Below are positions 1-6,268 of a stretch of 38,123 nucleotides of DNA, piece after piece. The first letter of the stretch is position 1. The number at the start of each line of letters is the position of its first letter. Both the position numbers and the translations under genes were made by a program. The notes under the pieces are model-generated. The model was not told where the DNA came from and made no database searches. It worked only from the letters and a program-made list of their open reading frames with translations. Source of the stretch: Flintibacter faecis (GTDB lineage: Bacteria; Bacillota; Clostridia; Oscillospirales; Oscillospiraceae). The stretch lies in contig NZ_JACOPN010000012.1 of NCBI RefSeq assembly GCF_014287875.1, positions 1-38,123 of the forward strand, given 5' to 3'.

Positions 1-287
1 TCAGTCAGAAACAGGAGTGTTTTCCTTTTGTCCGTTTCAGACTGAACACGGCTTATCAGCCCTTGATTTTCCATTCTTTCCAGCATCGTAGTAAGAGATG
101 TTATCGCTAATCCGCATTTCGTCGAGAGTGACCTGATTGAGATACCATCCTCCTGCCACAGCACATAAAGAATACGTCCCTGGGCTCCATTGAACGCATC
201 AATATTCTTTTCGCTGAGAATCTTCTCAAAAATCCGGTCACCAAGCTGTTTTATTTTGGTGACAAGAAATCCTCCATTTGTTTTCAT
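1..287 (-). CDS. MarR-family transcriptional regulator (3' end off window)
   Basis: The reading frame begins at the ATG whose complement lies at 285-287 and stays open for 95 codons to the window edge, so the C-terminus is missing. The visible part carries a winged-helix pattern: a helix around residues 35-48 (FNGAQGRILYVLWQ), a recognition-helix region (SIRSLSTKCGLAITSLTTML) and the wing signature, where ISRVQSETDKRKTLLFLT matches the MarR DxRxK-type wing (here DKRK). MarR proteins bind palindromic DNA as dimers and usually repress their own operon and a neighbouring transporter or detoxification gene. The gene sits directly behind a promoter overlapped by a perfect 17-bp inverted repeat, which points to autoregulation. 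The regulated partner gene, if any, lies outside the window. Confidence 0.85.
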   Translation of the reverse strand, partial: MKTNGGFLVTKIKQLGDRIFEKILSEKNIDAFNGAQGRILYVLWQEDGISIRSLSTKCGLAITSLTTMLERMENQGLISRVQSETDKRKTLLFLT

Positions 288-290
288 GCA

Positions 291-345
291 AAAGCTCCTA
301 TATAGTAGTTTATAAAATCATACTATATAGGAGCTTTGTTGTCAA
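291..345 (-). promoter_or_regulatory. Promoter and overlapping operator of the MarR gene
   Basis: On the minus strand TTGACA (340-345) and TATGAT (317-322) are separated by exactly 17 bp. A perfect 17-bp inverted repeat, AAAGCTCCTATATAGTA at 291-307 and its complement at 321-337 with a 13-bp spacer, covers the spacer and the start region. A dimeric repressor bound here would block RNA polymerase, as is usual for MarR autoregulation. That the regulator next door is the ligand is inference. Confidence 0.85.
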
Positions 346-563
346 CAGTTTGTATGTCTGAATAGAGGTAACTTCCAGTTTGTCGCACTCGTTTCCAGCA
401 GGGTTTGGAGCAGGCACGCCCCAACAAGAGCACTTCGGAAACTCGCAAGAGTTGAAGAAGTGAAGTCCCGGATGGGCAGAAAATTTTCAAAAATTGAAAA
501 TTTGTGGCCACGGGACGATTCTTGCTCTCACACTTTCACCCTCTTTGCGCTTTTCTTTCTTGA

Positions 564-736
564 AAGTCCATCGCTCTTGAAGCCAAGACGGATGAACTCG
601 CAAAACATTATATCCGGGATTTTGGCGCAATTCAGGTCTTTGCCAAACAATCCGGTGGGCCGATCATGCTGATGATTGCCGACAATGCGGCGCTTTCTCT
701 CTTCAATCCTTATCTTTCCAGAGATGTGGTACGCTC
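564..736 (+). pseudogene. Decayed coding remnant, unidentified
   Basis: After a stop at 561-563 the frame reads KSIALEAKTDELAKHYIRDF and continues through a plausible hydrophobic stretch (GGPIMLMIADNAALSLFNPY, about residues 35-55). There is no start codon with a ribosome-binding site, and beyond about 736 the frame loses protein-like character although it stays open to 1049. This looks like the tail of a gene that lost its front part and was frameshifted. I cannot name the family. The preceding stretch 346-563 shows no gene, only a weak AT-rich segment. Confidence 0.35.
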
Positions 737-880
737 ATGGATATTGAAGTCAAACGAATGTCCCCTACTGCTGTTGAAATGCTTGATCAACCCGAAGCAA
801 CGATATGCCCGCCTAAAAAGTTCGAGTGCTGTGGACAATGCTCCACCAAACAGTTCGTACTCGAACCCAGTTCTTTATGA
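737..880 (+). CDS. Small cysteine-containing protein, 47 aa
   Basis: An ATG at 737 opens a 47-codon frame ending with TGA at 878-880. It overlaps the end of the decayed upstream frame in another phase. The C-terminal half holds four cysteines in the pattern C-x8-C-C-x2-C (KKFECCGQCSTKQF), which could bind a metal or form disulfides. The ribosome-binding site is poor. The family is not recognised. A strong hairpin terminator lies 70 bp downstream, which fits a real 3' end of a transcript. The frame could equally be chance within decayed DNA. Confidence 0.35.
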   Translation: MDIEVKRMSPTAVEMLDQPEATICPPKKFECCGQCSTKQFVLEPSSL

Positions 881-948
881 AAAGGGTTCGGGTATGTTTT
901 TGTTCGCAGAAAGTTTTGCGAAAGGACTGCTCAGAACGGCAGACGAGC

Positions 949-988
949 AAAGGCAGGGTATCACCGTGGCGGTGGTATCCTGCCTTTT
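949..988 (+). terminator. Rho-independent terminator
   Basis: Arms at 949-965 and 971-987 (AAAGGCAGGGTATCACC and its near complement, with two G-U type pairs) close on a 5-nt loop. The descending arm ends in TTTT. It would end transcription from the decayed region before the next promoter. Confidence 0.6.
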
Positions 989-1015
989 GATATTCTTAAC
1001 AGAGTATGGTATACT
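987..1015 (+). promoter_or_regulatory. Sigma-A promoter for the small membrane protein
   Basis: TTGATA (987-992), 17-bp spacer, TATACT (1010-1015). It starts within the T-run of the preceding terminator and lies 40 bp upstream of the ATG at 1055. Confidence 0.7.
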
Positions 1016-1054
1016 TGGTTTAACAGATGGGAATCGGCAAAGGAGTTGAATCAT

Positions 1055-1255
1055 ATGAAAAAGTGTGTCATTCTGAAAGTTATTAGTATCCTTTTTGCCC
1101 TCATGACTCTTTTAGCGATCTCCTGTGCCATTACAGGGACGGGGAGCGGCTTTTTGGATCTGAGCAATATTGCAAGAGCTGTTTGTATCGGAATTGCTGT
1201 GATCTGCGGTATTCTTGCAGTTATAACTTGGAAATACGCTGAGTCAACGGTTTGA
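1055..1255 (+). CDS. Small membrane protein, 66 aa
   Basis: The ATG at 1055 is chosen over the in-frame TTG at 1046 because the AAAGGAG box at about 1038-1044 sits at correct spacing to it. The protein has a short basic N-terminus (MKKCVILK) and two hydrophobic segments, about residues 5-25 and 38-58, the second ending in WKYAESTV. Two-TM hairpin topology is likely. It has its own promoter and the next terminator is at 1345, so it is probably monocistronic. No family is recognised and no function can be assigned. Confidence 0.6.
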   Translation: MKKCVILKVISILFALMTLLAISCAITGTGSGFLDLSNIARAVCIGIAVICGILAVITWKYAESTV

Positions 1256-1344
1256 GACCCATTCCGAAAACGGAACGGTTTAGGAGGTTTTCGCCACCTG
1301 AAAAGGTGTGCCGTCTGTGCTGAAACAACAAAATCGAAACGAGG

Positions 1345-1379
1345 AGCATCGGGGCAGGGGATGTCCCGGTGCTTTTTTG
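1345..1379 (+). terminator. Rho-independent terminator
   Basis: Arms AGCATCGGG (1345-1353) and CCCGGTGCT (1365-1373) pair with one G-U and are followed by a run of T at 1373-1378. It ends the small membrane protein transcript. Confidence 0.75.
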
Positions 1380-1433
1380 TGCCGGGAGGAGCCTTGACCG
1401 GGCCGCAGCGGCAGAGGGCAGAAAAGAATAACA

Positions 1434-1462
1434 TTGCGGGGCAGCACGATTTATGCTATGAT
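1434..1462 (+). promoter_or_regulatory. Promoter of the methyltransferase-tenA-LOG operon
   Basis: TTGCGG (1434-1439), 17-bp spacer, TATGAT (1457-1462). It lies about 70 bp upstream of the methyltransferase ATG. Confidence 0.65.
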
Positions 1463-1533
1463 TATGAAAAATTGCTTCAGAGAAGGATAAACGGACCTTT
1501 GAAATTTTGACCAGCAGAAAGGAACACTGAAGA

Positions 1534-2229
1534 ATGAAACCTAAATTTGACGGCTATGCGGCGCAGTATGACGCCTGGTTTATGACCAATGAAAACCTGT
1601 TCCAAAGCGAACTGCGCCTGTTTCAAAAGGTGCTGGGGGATATTTCGGGCAAGCGCGTGCTCTCTGTGGGCTGCGGCAGCGGCCTGTTCGAGAGTATGAT
1701 CGACTGCAGCGGCATCGAGGGCATCGAGCCCTCCCGGGACATGGGTGCCATCGCCCAGAAGCGGGGGGTGAACGTGATCGCCTTCGGCGCCATCGAAGAG
1801 GCCGAGCTGGAGGAGAACGCCTATGATGTGATCTACCTCAACGGCAGCTCCAGCTATATGGAGGACCTGACGCTGGCCTTTGATGTCTGCAAAAAGGCCC
1901 TCAAGCCCAACGGCAAGTTCATCTCCCTGGACGTGCCCAAGGAGAGCGCTTTCGGCTTTATGTATCTGCTGGCCAAGGCCGTGGGCACCTTTGACCACCC
2001 CTCCCTCAACGGGGTCATGCCCCAGCTGCCCTATCCCCTGGAGCTGTGCTGTGCAGGGGTGTGGCACTCCACCGAGGAGAAGATCGACGCCCTGAAGGGG
2101 TTGGGCTTCCACGATTTCCAGTTCTATCAGACCCTGCTGAAAAATCCCATGTACACCAACGAGGATGCGGAGGACGTGGTCCCCGGCTATCAGAGCGGCG
2201 GCTATGTGGCCATCATCGCCCACAAATGA
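1534..2229 (+). CDS. Class I SAM-dependent methyltransferase
   Basis: A 231-aa protein of Rossmann-type methyltransferase architecture. Motif I, VLSVGCGSG at about residues 48-56, is the S-adenosylmethionine-binding loop. The acidic residue of motif II is in GIEGIEPS, and motif IV is YDVIYLNGSSSYM near residues 95-107, followed by LKPNGKFISLDVPKE, a standard motif VI region. The substrate cannot be read from the sequence; the family methylates small molecules, quinones or proteins. The start ATG at 1534 follows AGAAAGGA. The stop codon overlaps the next start (ATGA), so it is translationally coupled to the TenA-family gene and shares the promoter at 1434. Confidence 0.85.
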   Translation: MKPKFDGYAAQYDAWFMTNENLFQSELRLFQKVLGDISGKRVLSVGCGSGLFESMIDCSGIEGIEPSRDMGAIAQKRGVNVIAFGAIEEAELEENAYDVIYLNGSSSYMEDLTLAFDVCKKALKPNGKFISLDVPKESAFGFMYLLAKAVGTFDHPSLNGVMPQLPYPLELCCAGVWHSTEEKIDALKGLGFHDFQFYQTLLKNPMYTNEDAEDVVPGYQSGGYVAIIAHK

Positions 2230-2921
2230 GCGGGGAAAACGGCGAGAAGCTTTCCCGGCGGCTCTATGAGCGGGTGCAGGAACTCTGGCCCCAATACCTG
2301 CGCCACCCCTTTGTGACCCAGATGGCGGAGGGTACGCTCCAGGTGGAAAAGTTTCGGTATTACATGCTGCAGGACTATCTGTATCTCAGGGATTATGTGA
2401 AAATCTTTGCGGCCATCATCCAGAAGGCGGACGATTTTGAACAGATCCGCTTTCTCAGCGGGGAGATGTCGGACACCATCGGCGAGACCGCCCGGACCCA
2501 TCTTCCCTTTATGAAACGCCTGGGCATCACAGAGGAAGAGATACGCCTTGCCCGCCCCCATATGGACAACAGCGCCTACAGCCACTACATGCTGTGGGAG
2601 GCCCAGGCGGGGGATGTGCTCACCGGACTTGTGGCGCTTTTGAATTGCTCCTGGAGCTATGCCTATGTTGCGGAGGAGATGGTCAAGCGCTGCCCCGACG
2701 CCCTTTGTCACGAGAACTACGGCGCATGGTTTGCAGGCTACGTCTCAGAGGAGTACCAAAAGACCAACCAGGCGCTGATCGACCAGATCGACAGGCTGGG
2801 CGCATCGGCGGACGAGGAGAGGATACAGCGCCTTTGCGGGATATTTGAGACGTGCTGCCGGTTTGACCTGCGCTTTTGGGACATGGTCTATGCCATGGGA
2901 GAGAACGGAGACGATCCCTAA
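2226..2921 (+). CDS. tenA: TenA/thiaminase II family protein
   Basis: A 231-aa all-helical protein of usual TenA length. TenA hydrolyses aminopyrimidines during thiamin salvage. Recognisable blocks are the substrate Asp in LQDYLYLRDYVKIFA (about residues 41-55), the YSHYMLWEAQ helix, the nucleophile cysteine in LNCSWSYAYVAEEM and the C-terminal RFDLRFWDMVY. In B. subtilis TenA the last block carries a catalytic Glu four residues before the Trp; here that position appears to be Asp, so activity may differ. The ATG overlaps the upstream stop codon. No other thiamin genes are nearby. The operon partners, a methyltransferase and a LOG-family phosphoribohydrolase, suggest nucleobase or cofactor damage repair rather than biosynthesis; that is inference. 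Confidence 0.85.
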   Translation: MSGENGEKLSRRLYERVQELWPQYLRHPFVTQMAEGTLQVEKFRYYMLQDYLYLRDYVKIFAAIIQKADDFEQIRFLSGEMSDTIGETARTHLPFMKRLGITEEEIRLARPHMDNSAYSHYMLWEAQAGDVLTGLVALLNCSWSYAYVAEEMVKRCPDALCHENYGAWFAGYVSEEYQKTNQALIDQIDRLGASADEERIQRLCGIFETCCRFDLRFWDMVYAMGENGDDP

Positions 2922-2949
2922 GAAATACGGCAGAAAGAGAGCGTTTGCC

Positions 2950-3486
2950 ATGAATATCACGGTATACCTGGGGGCCAACCAGGGAAATGACCCGGCTTTG
3001 GGCCGGGCGGTGGAGGAGCTGGGGCGCTGGATCGGGGAGAGCGGCCACCGGCTGATCTACGGCGGCTCCAAAAGCGGCCTGATGGGCGTTCTGGCCGACT
3101 GCGTGCTGAACGCCGGGGGCGAGGTCATCGGCGTGGAGCCGGAGTTTTTCATGGAGCGGGCGGTGCAGCACACCGGCCTGACCCGGCTCATCGTGACGAA
3201 AGACATGTCAGAGCGGAAGGCCAAAATGATCCAGCTGGGGCAGGCGTTCCTCGCCTTTCCAGGCGGCACCGGGACGCTGGAGGAGATATCGGAGATCATG
3301 TCCAAGGTCTCTCTGGGCCAGCTGGATGCCCCCTGCATCCTCTATAATTTAGACGGCTATTATGACAGCCTGCGCACCCTGTTGGATCACATGGTCGAAA
3401 AGGGCCTGTCCACACCGGAGCGGCAGGCAGGGATTCGATTTGCCCGGGACCTGGGGGAGATCCGGGAGATTTTGGCGCAGGCGTAG
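2950..3486 (+). CDS. LOG family protein (nucleoside 5'-monophosphate phosphoribohydrolase)
   Basis: A 178-aa protein of the TIGR00730/LOG family, which cleaves the N-glycosidic bond of nucleoside monophosphates to free base and ribose 5-phosphate. It shows the N-terminal strand ITVYLGANQG, the loop LIYGGSKSGLMG and the family signature PGGTGTLEEISE (about residues 98-109), which holds the catalytic Glu. The start chosen is the ATG at 2950, which begins the conserved domain. It lies 28 bp behind the TenA-family gene in the same operon. The exact substrate (AMP-like or a modified nucleotide) is unknown. Confidence 0.85.
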   Translation: MNITVYLGANQGNDPALGRAVEELGRWIGESGHRLIYGGSKSGLMGVLADCVLNAGGEVIGVEPEFFMERAVQHTGLTRLIVTKDMSERKAKMIQLGQAFLAFPGGTGTLEEISEIMSKVSLGQLDAPCILYNLDGYYDSLRTLLDHMVEKGLSTPERQAGIRFARDLGEIREILAQA

Positions 3487-3519
3487 CGCTTGGCCCCGGC
3501 GGGCAGGAAAGAAAAACGC

Positions 3520-3548
3520 TGGCCTTTTCCCCGAGGGGATGCTATAAT
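3520..3548 (+). promoter_or_regulatory. Promoter of the HD-domain gene
   Basis: A perfect TATAAT at 3543-3548 with a weak -35 TGGCCT at 3520-3525, 17-bp spacing. It lies 57 bp upstream of the ATG. Confidence 0.6.
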
Positions 3549-3604
3549 AGAGCATCCCATGATCGTAAGAATAGTTCCGCCCACGGGCGTTTTCGGAGGT
3601 TTTT

Positions 3605-4192
3605 ATGTCCAGTAAAGAGGAATTTATTGAGATTTTTACCAGCTGCATCACCCGGGACGGGGCGGACAAGCTGCTGGATTTTCTGGAGCACAAGTGCGAC
3701 TTTTTCACCGCCCCCGCCTCCGCCCGGTATCACGGGGCCTATGAGGGCGGCCTGTGTGACCACAGCCTGAACGTGTACCACTGTCTGGTGGACTATCTCC
3801 AGCGGGAGCGGGTGCAGGAGCTCTATGGCCTGGAGTACAGCGACGAGTCCATCGCCATCGTGGCTCTGCTCCACGATCTGTGTAAGATCGGCTGCTATAA
3901 AAAGGGCACCCGCAACGTGAAGGACGAGTCGGGCAAGTGGCAGACCGTGCCCACCTATACCTTTGACGACCCCCTGCCCTATGGCCACGGGGAGAAGAGC
4001 GTGTACATCGCCAACGGCTATATCCGCCTGAACCGGGAGGAGGCCATGGCCATCCGGTGGCACATGGGCTTTTCCGGCCCGGAGGACAACCGCACCGTGG
4101 GCCAGGCTCTGCAGCGCTATCCCCTGGCCTTTGCCCTGGCCATGGCGGATATGGAGGCGTCCTACTTCCTGGAGAACGAAGATCGACTGTAA
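3605..4192 (+). CDS. HD-domain phosphohydrolase
   Basis: A 195-aa protein with the metal-binding HD pattern: a His in GGLCDHSLNVYHCL (about residue 51), the HD doublet in ALLHDLCKIGCY (about residues 94-105), and further His and Asp residues in IRWHMGF and LALAMADMEASY near the C-terminus. HD proteins hydrolyse phosphate esters, often of nucleotides. The ATG at 3605 follows CGGAGG. It has its own promoter and a shared bidirectional terminator, so it is monocistronic. Substrate unknown; dNTPs, (p)ppGpp or 2',3'-cyclic esters are all seen in the superfamily. Confidence 0.8.
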   Translation: MSSKEEFIEIFTSCITRDGADKLLDFLEHKCDFFTAPASARYHGAYEGGLCDHSLNVYHCLVDYLQRERVQELYGLEYSDESIAIVALLHDLCKIGCYKKGTRNVKDESGKWQTVPTYTFDDPLPYGHGEKSVYIANGYIRLNREEAMAIRWHMGFSGPEDNRTVGQALQRYPLAFALAMADMEASYFLENEDRL

Positions 4193-4230
4193 ATTCAATA
4201 CAGATGGCAATATTAGAATGAAATAATACG

Positions 4231-4272
4231 AAAACAGGCCCTTCCGTCAAGAAACGGAGGGGCCTGTTTTTT
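4231..4272. terminator. Bidirectional rho-independent terminator
   Basis: AAAACAGGCCCTTCCGT at 4231-4247 and the complementary arm at 4253-4270 form a long GC-rich stem with an A-run before and a T-run after. It serves the HD gene on the plus strand and the anti-sigma-like gene on the minus strand. Confidence 0.85.
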
Positions 4273-5341
4273 ATTCAGCCGCAGGGAACTTCTGATCCAA
4301 AATGGTAACGGAGCTCACCTGATTCGGGTCGATGATGTCGGCCAGGCGGTAGATCACCCGCCCCTGGTCAAACATCCCCTCGGCAGGGTGGCTGATCTGG
4401 CAGAAATACCGAGCCGCCATGGTCACCTGGCTGCCGTCCGCCATGGTCAGTACTGCGTTAGTCAGCTCCTCGTCCCCCATGACCGCCATCAGACCTTCTA
4501 TCGTATCCCCGTCAAAGGGCTGCCCCCGGAAGGGAAGACCAGTCACGTCGTACAGGAAGGAGATGGGCGAGACATACAGCTGCTTCACCGGCAGCTCATA
4601 CCCGGCGATGTTCAAAGGCTGCTCCGTGGTCAGGGTCCGGCCCGGGTCCTCCTCCGGAATGGTCAGCTTCACCGTCCAGCTCTCCTCCCGGAAGTCCGCC
4701 AGAGTATGGAACTCCCAGTCGTTCTCCTCCTCCAGGCCCCACCAGCCCAGCTTCTCCGGAGTGAGCTTCAGTTTGATCCCCAGCAGGTCGCCGCTGGCCA
4801 CCTCCAGGTGGATGTGCAGCAGCATGGAGATCCGGCCGTGGACCAGGTCGCTGCTCTCCGGCAGGTACTCCCCGCCGATGCCGCCGCCCCAACCCTGGTT
4901 GGTCAGGTCCCGGTTGGTGGGCAGCACCCGGAAGTCCATGCGGTAGTCCTGCTCTGTCAAGACCGTGCCTTCCGGCGCAGTCAGATCCACCAAGATCTCG
5001 CCGCAGTAGCGGTCGAACAGCAGCTGCTTCACCTCCACTGTCCAGCCGTTCTTGTAGGCGTGGGTCTTATCTACCTGAACTATGCCGTTGGAGACCAGAG
5101 TCAGGTCCTCCTGTCCGATTCCAAAGTAGTCCATCAGCCGCTGGTCCAGCCCCGCAGCCACTGCAAAGGCGGCAGTCATCATCAGGGCGGCGGCAACAAG
5201 GGCCACAAGGCCACGCTTCATTCCTCGCTTCATGGTCTGCTCCTCTCTTTCCGTTCTGTGCAGTCTGTCCAGCATGGTCACCTCCTGCTCCTGAGTAGGG
5301 GCGATCTGATCAAACATCCGGCGCAGGTCAAGGTCATCCAT
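4271..5341 (-). CDS. Membrane-anchored partner of the ECF sigma factor
   Basis: A 356-aa protein with a cytoplasmic N-terminal stretch of about 43 residues (MDDLDLRRMFDQIAPTQEQ and a basic KRGMKRG), one transmembrane helix at about 44-65 (LVALVAAALMMTAAFAVAAG) and a large external domain of about 290 residues. The layout is that of anti-sigma or DUF4179-type proteins encoded with ECF sigma factors. The start overlaps the sigma gene by 8 bp, so the two are translationally coupled. The N-terminal segment probably binds the sigma factor while the external part senses an envelope signal. No zinc-binding HxxxCxxC motif is visible, so it is not a ZAS-type anti-sigma. Confidence 0.7.
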   Translation of the reverse strand: MDDLDLRRMFDQIAPTQEQEVTMLDRLHRTEREEQTMKRGMKRGLVALVAAALMMTAAFAVAAGLDQRLMDYFGIGQEDLTLVSNGIVQVDKTHAYKNGWTVEVKQLLFDRYCGEILVDLTAPEGTVLTEQDYRMDFRVLPTNRDLTNQGWGGGIGGEYLPESSDLVHGRISMLLHIHLEVASGDLLGIKLKLTPEKLGWWGLEEENDWEFHTLADFREESWTVKLTIPEEDPGRTLTTEQPLNIAGYELPVKQLYVSPISFLYDVTGLPFRGQPFDGDTIEGLMAVMGDEELTNAVLTMADGSQVTMAARYFCQISHPAEGMFDQGRVIYRLADIIDPNQVSSVTILDQKFPAAE

Positions 5342-5822
5342 GGTATTCCACCTCCAGAACTTCTTTCAGTTTTTTTCGTCCCTGGGCCAGCCAGGTGCGG
5401 ACAGTAGAGGGATTCTTCCCCATGATCTCCGCCGCCTCCCGGGCGGTATAGCCCTGATAATAGCAGAGATACAGGGCCATTCGCTGGTGCTGCGGCAGGG
5501 TAAGGACCGCATCCCACAGCTCCCCATCCACCGGCTGTTCCCAGGTCAGCTTCTCCATTGCTTCTTCGCTCTCCCGGTGGGTGCGCCACCAGTGCTTCAG
5601 CTGATTTTTGCACTCGTTCCGGGCGGTGACGATGAGCCAAGCCTTTTCGTGCTCCGGATCACGGAATGGTTTGGGGTACTCCATCACCTTTCGAAAGACG
5701 GTCTGGGCGGCGTCCTCGGCATCGGGTACATTTTTCATCAACATCAGACAGATCTGATAGACCATTTTGATATGCCGGTGGTAGATGGCCTCCACCTCCT
5801 CTGTGCTGCGGTTCCCCTTCAC
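5334..5822 (-). CDS. ECF-type RNA polymerase sigma factor
   Basis: A 162-aa sigma-70 family protein of usual ECF length. Region 2 spans about residues 12-75 (YHRHIKMVYQICLMLMKNVPDAEDAAQTVF, then AWLIVTARNECKNQLK, the region 2.3-2.4 part). Region 4 spans about 105-155 (LPQHQRMALYLCYYQGYTAREAAEIMGKNPSTVRTWLAQGRKKL), containing the helix-turn-helix that reads the -35 box. The start is a GTG at 5822, supported by GGGAGG eight bases upstream. It is followed by an overlapping gene for a one-TM extracytoplasmic protein, the usual sigma/anti-sigma pair for an envelope or antimicrobial stress response. Confidence 0.9.
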   Translation of the reverse strand: MKGNRSTEEVEAIYHRHIKMVYQICLMLMKNVPDAEDAAQTVFRKVMEYPKPFRDPEHEKAWLIVTARNECKNQLKHWWRTHRESEEAMEKLTWEQPVDGELWDAVLTLPQHQRMALYLCYYQGYTAREAAEIMGKNPSTVRTWLAQGRKKLKEVLEVEYHG

Positions 5823-5906
5823 GAAAAGCGCCTCCCTTCTGTTCTCTCTGTCTATTACACAATCGGAGAGGGAAATTTGTTGAGGAATAAGAGAATATTA
5901 TAGAGA

Positions 5907-6075
5907 AAGGGACAGCCGTTGGCTGTCCCTTCGAGATCGTCAAAAAAGCCTGTCATTGCGAGGAGGGGCATCGCCCCGACGTGGCAATCCGTAACCCCCG
6001 TCCCTTGGCCCCCTTGTGAAAGGCCGATTCCCCTTGTCAAGGGGAAATGTCCCGAAAGGACAAAAGGGATAGGGC
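5907..6075. repeat. Intergenic palindromic repeat cluster
   Basis: The 445-bp gap between the sigma gene and recQ contains several dyads. AAGGGACAGCC (5907-5917) pairs with GGCTGTCCCTT (5921-5931). A block reading GTCATTGCGAGGAGGGGCAT / GACGTGGCAATCC at about 5952-5990 has the layout of dispersed 'ATTGCGAG...GGCAATC' elements. A third part around 6015-6065 pairs CCCCTTG with CAAGGGG. There is no T-run and no ORF. This resembles REP-like interspersed elements; copies elsewhere in the genome cannot be checked here. Confidence 0.55.
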
Positions 6076-6195
6076 TAGCTGTCAGCTTAGATCAAATTTT
6101 GCTGAGATTCTATCACAGAACGGGGGAAATTGCAAAATTTGATTTATGGCTGCAATATTTCTATAGAATAATACGAAAGAAAGATAGAAAATATG

Positions 6196-6224
6196 TTCCA
6201 TTTCTGAAACACATGTGCTATAAT
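6196..6224 (+). promoter_or_regulatory. Promoter of recQ
   Basis: TTCCAT (6196-6201), 17-bp spacer, TATAAT (6219-6224), 45 bp before the recQ ATG. Confidence 0.65.
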
Positions 6225-6268
6225 GAGAGGACATTCGGTTCTGCCTTTGGCGGGAGAGAGGGGCCTAT

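Noticed and set aside
323..511. 62-codon minus-strand frame upstream of the MarR gene
   Set aside because: It overlaps the MarR promoter and operator and has no ribosome-binding site.
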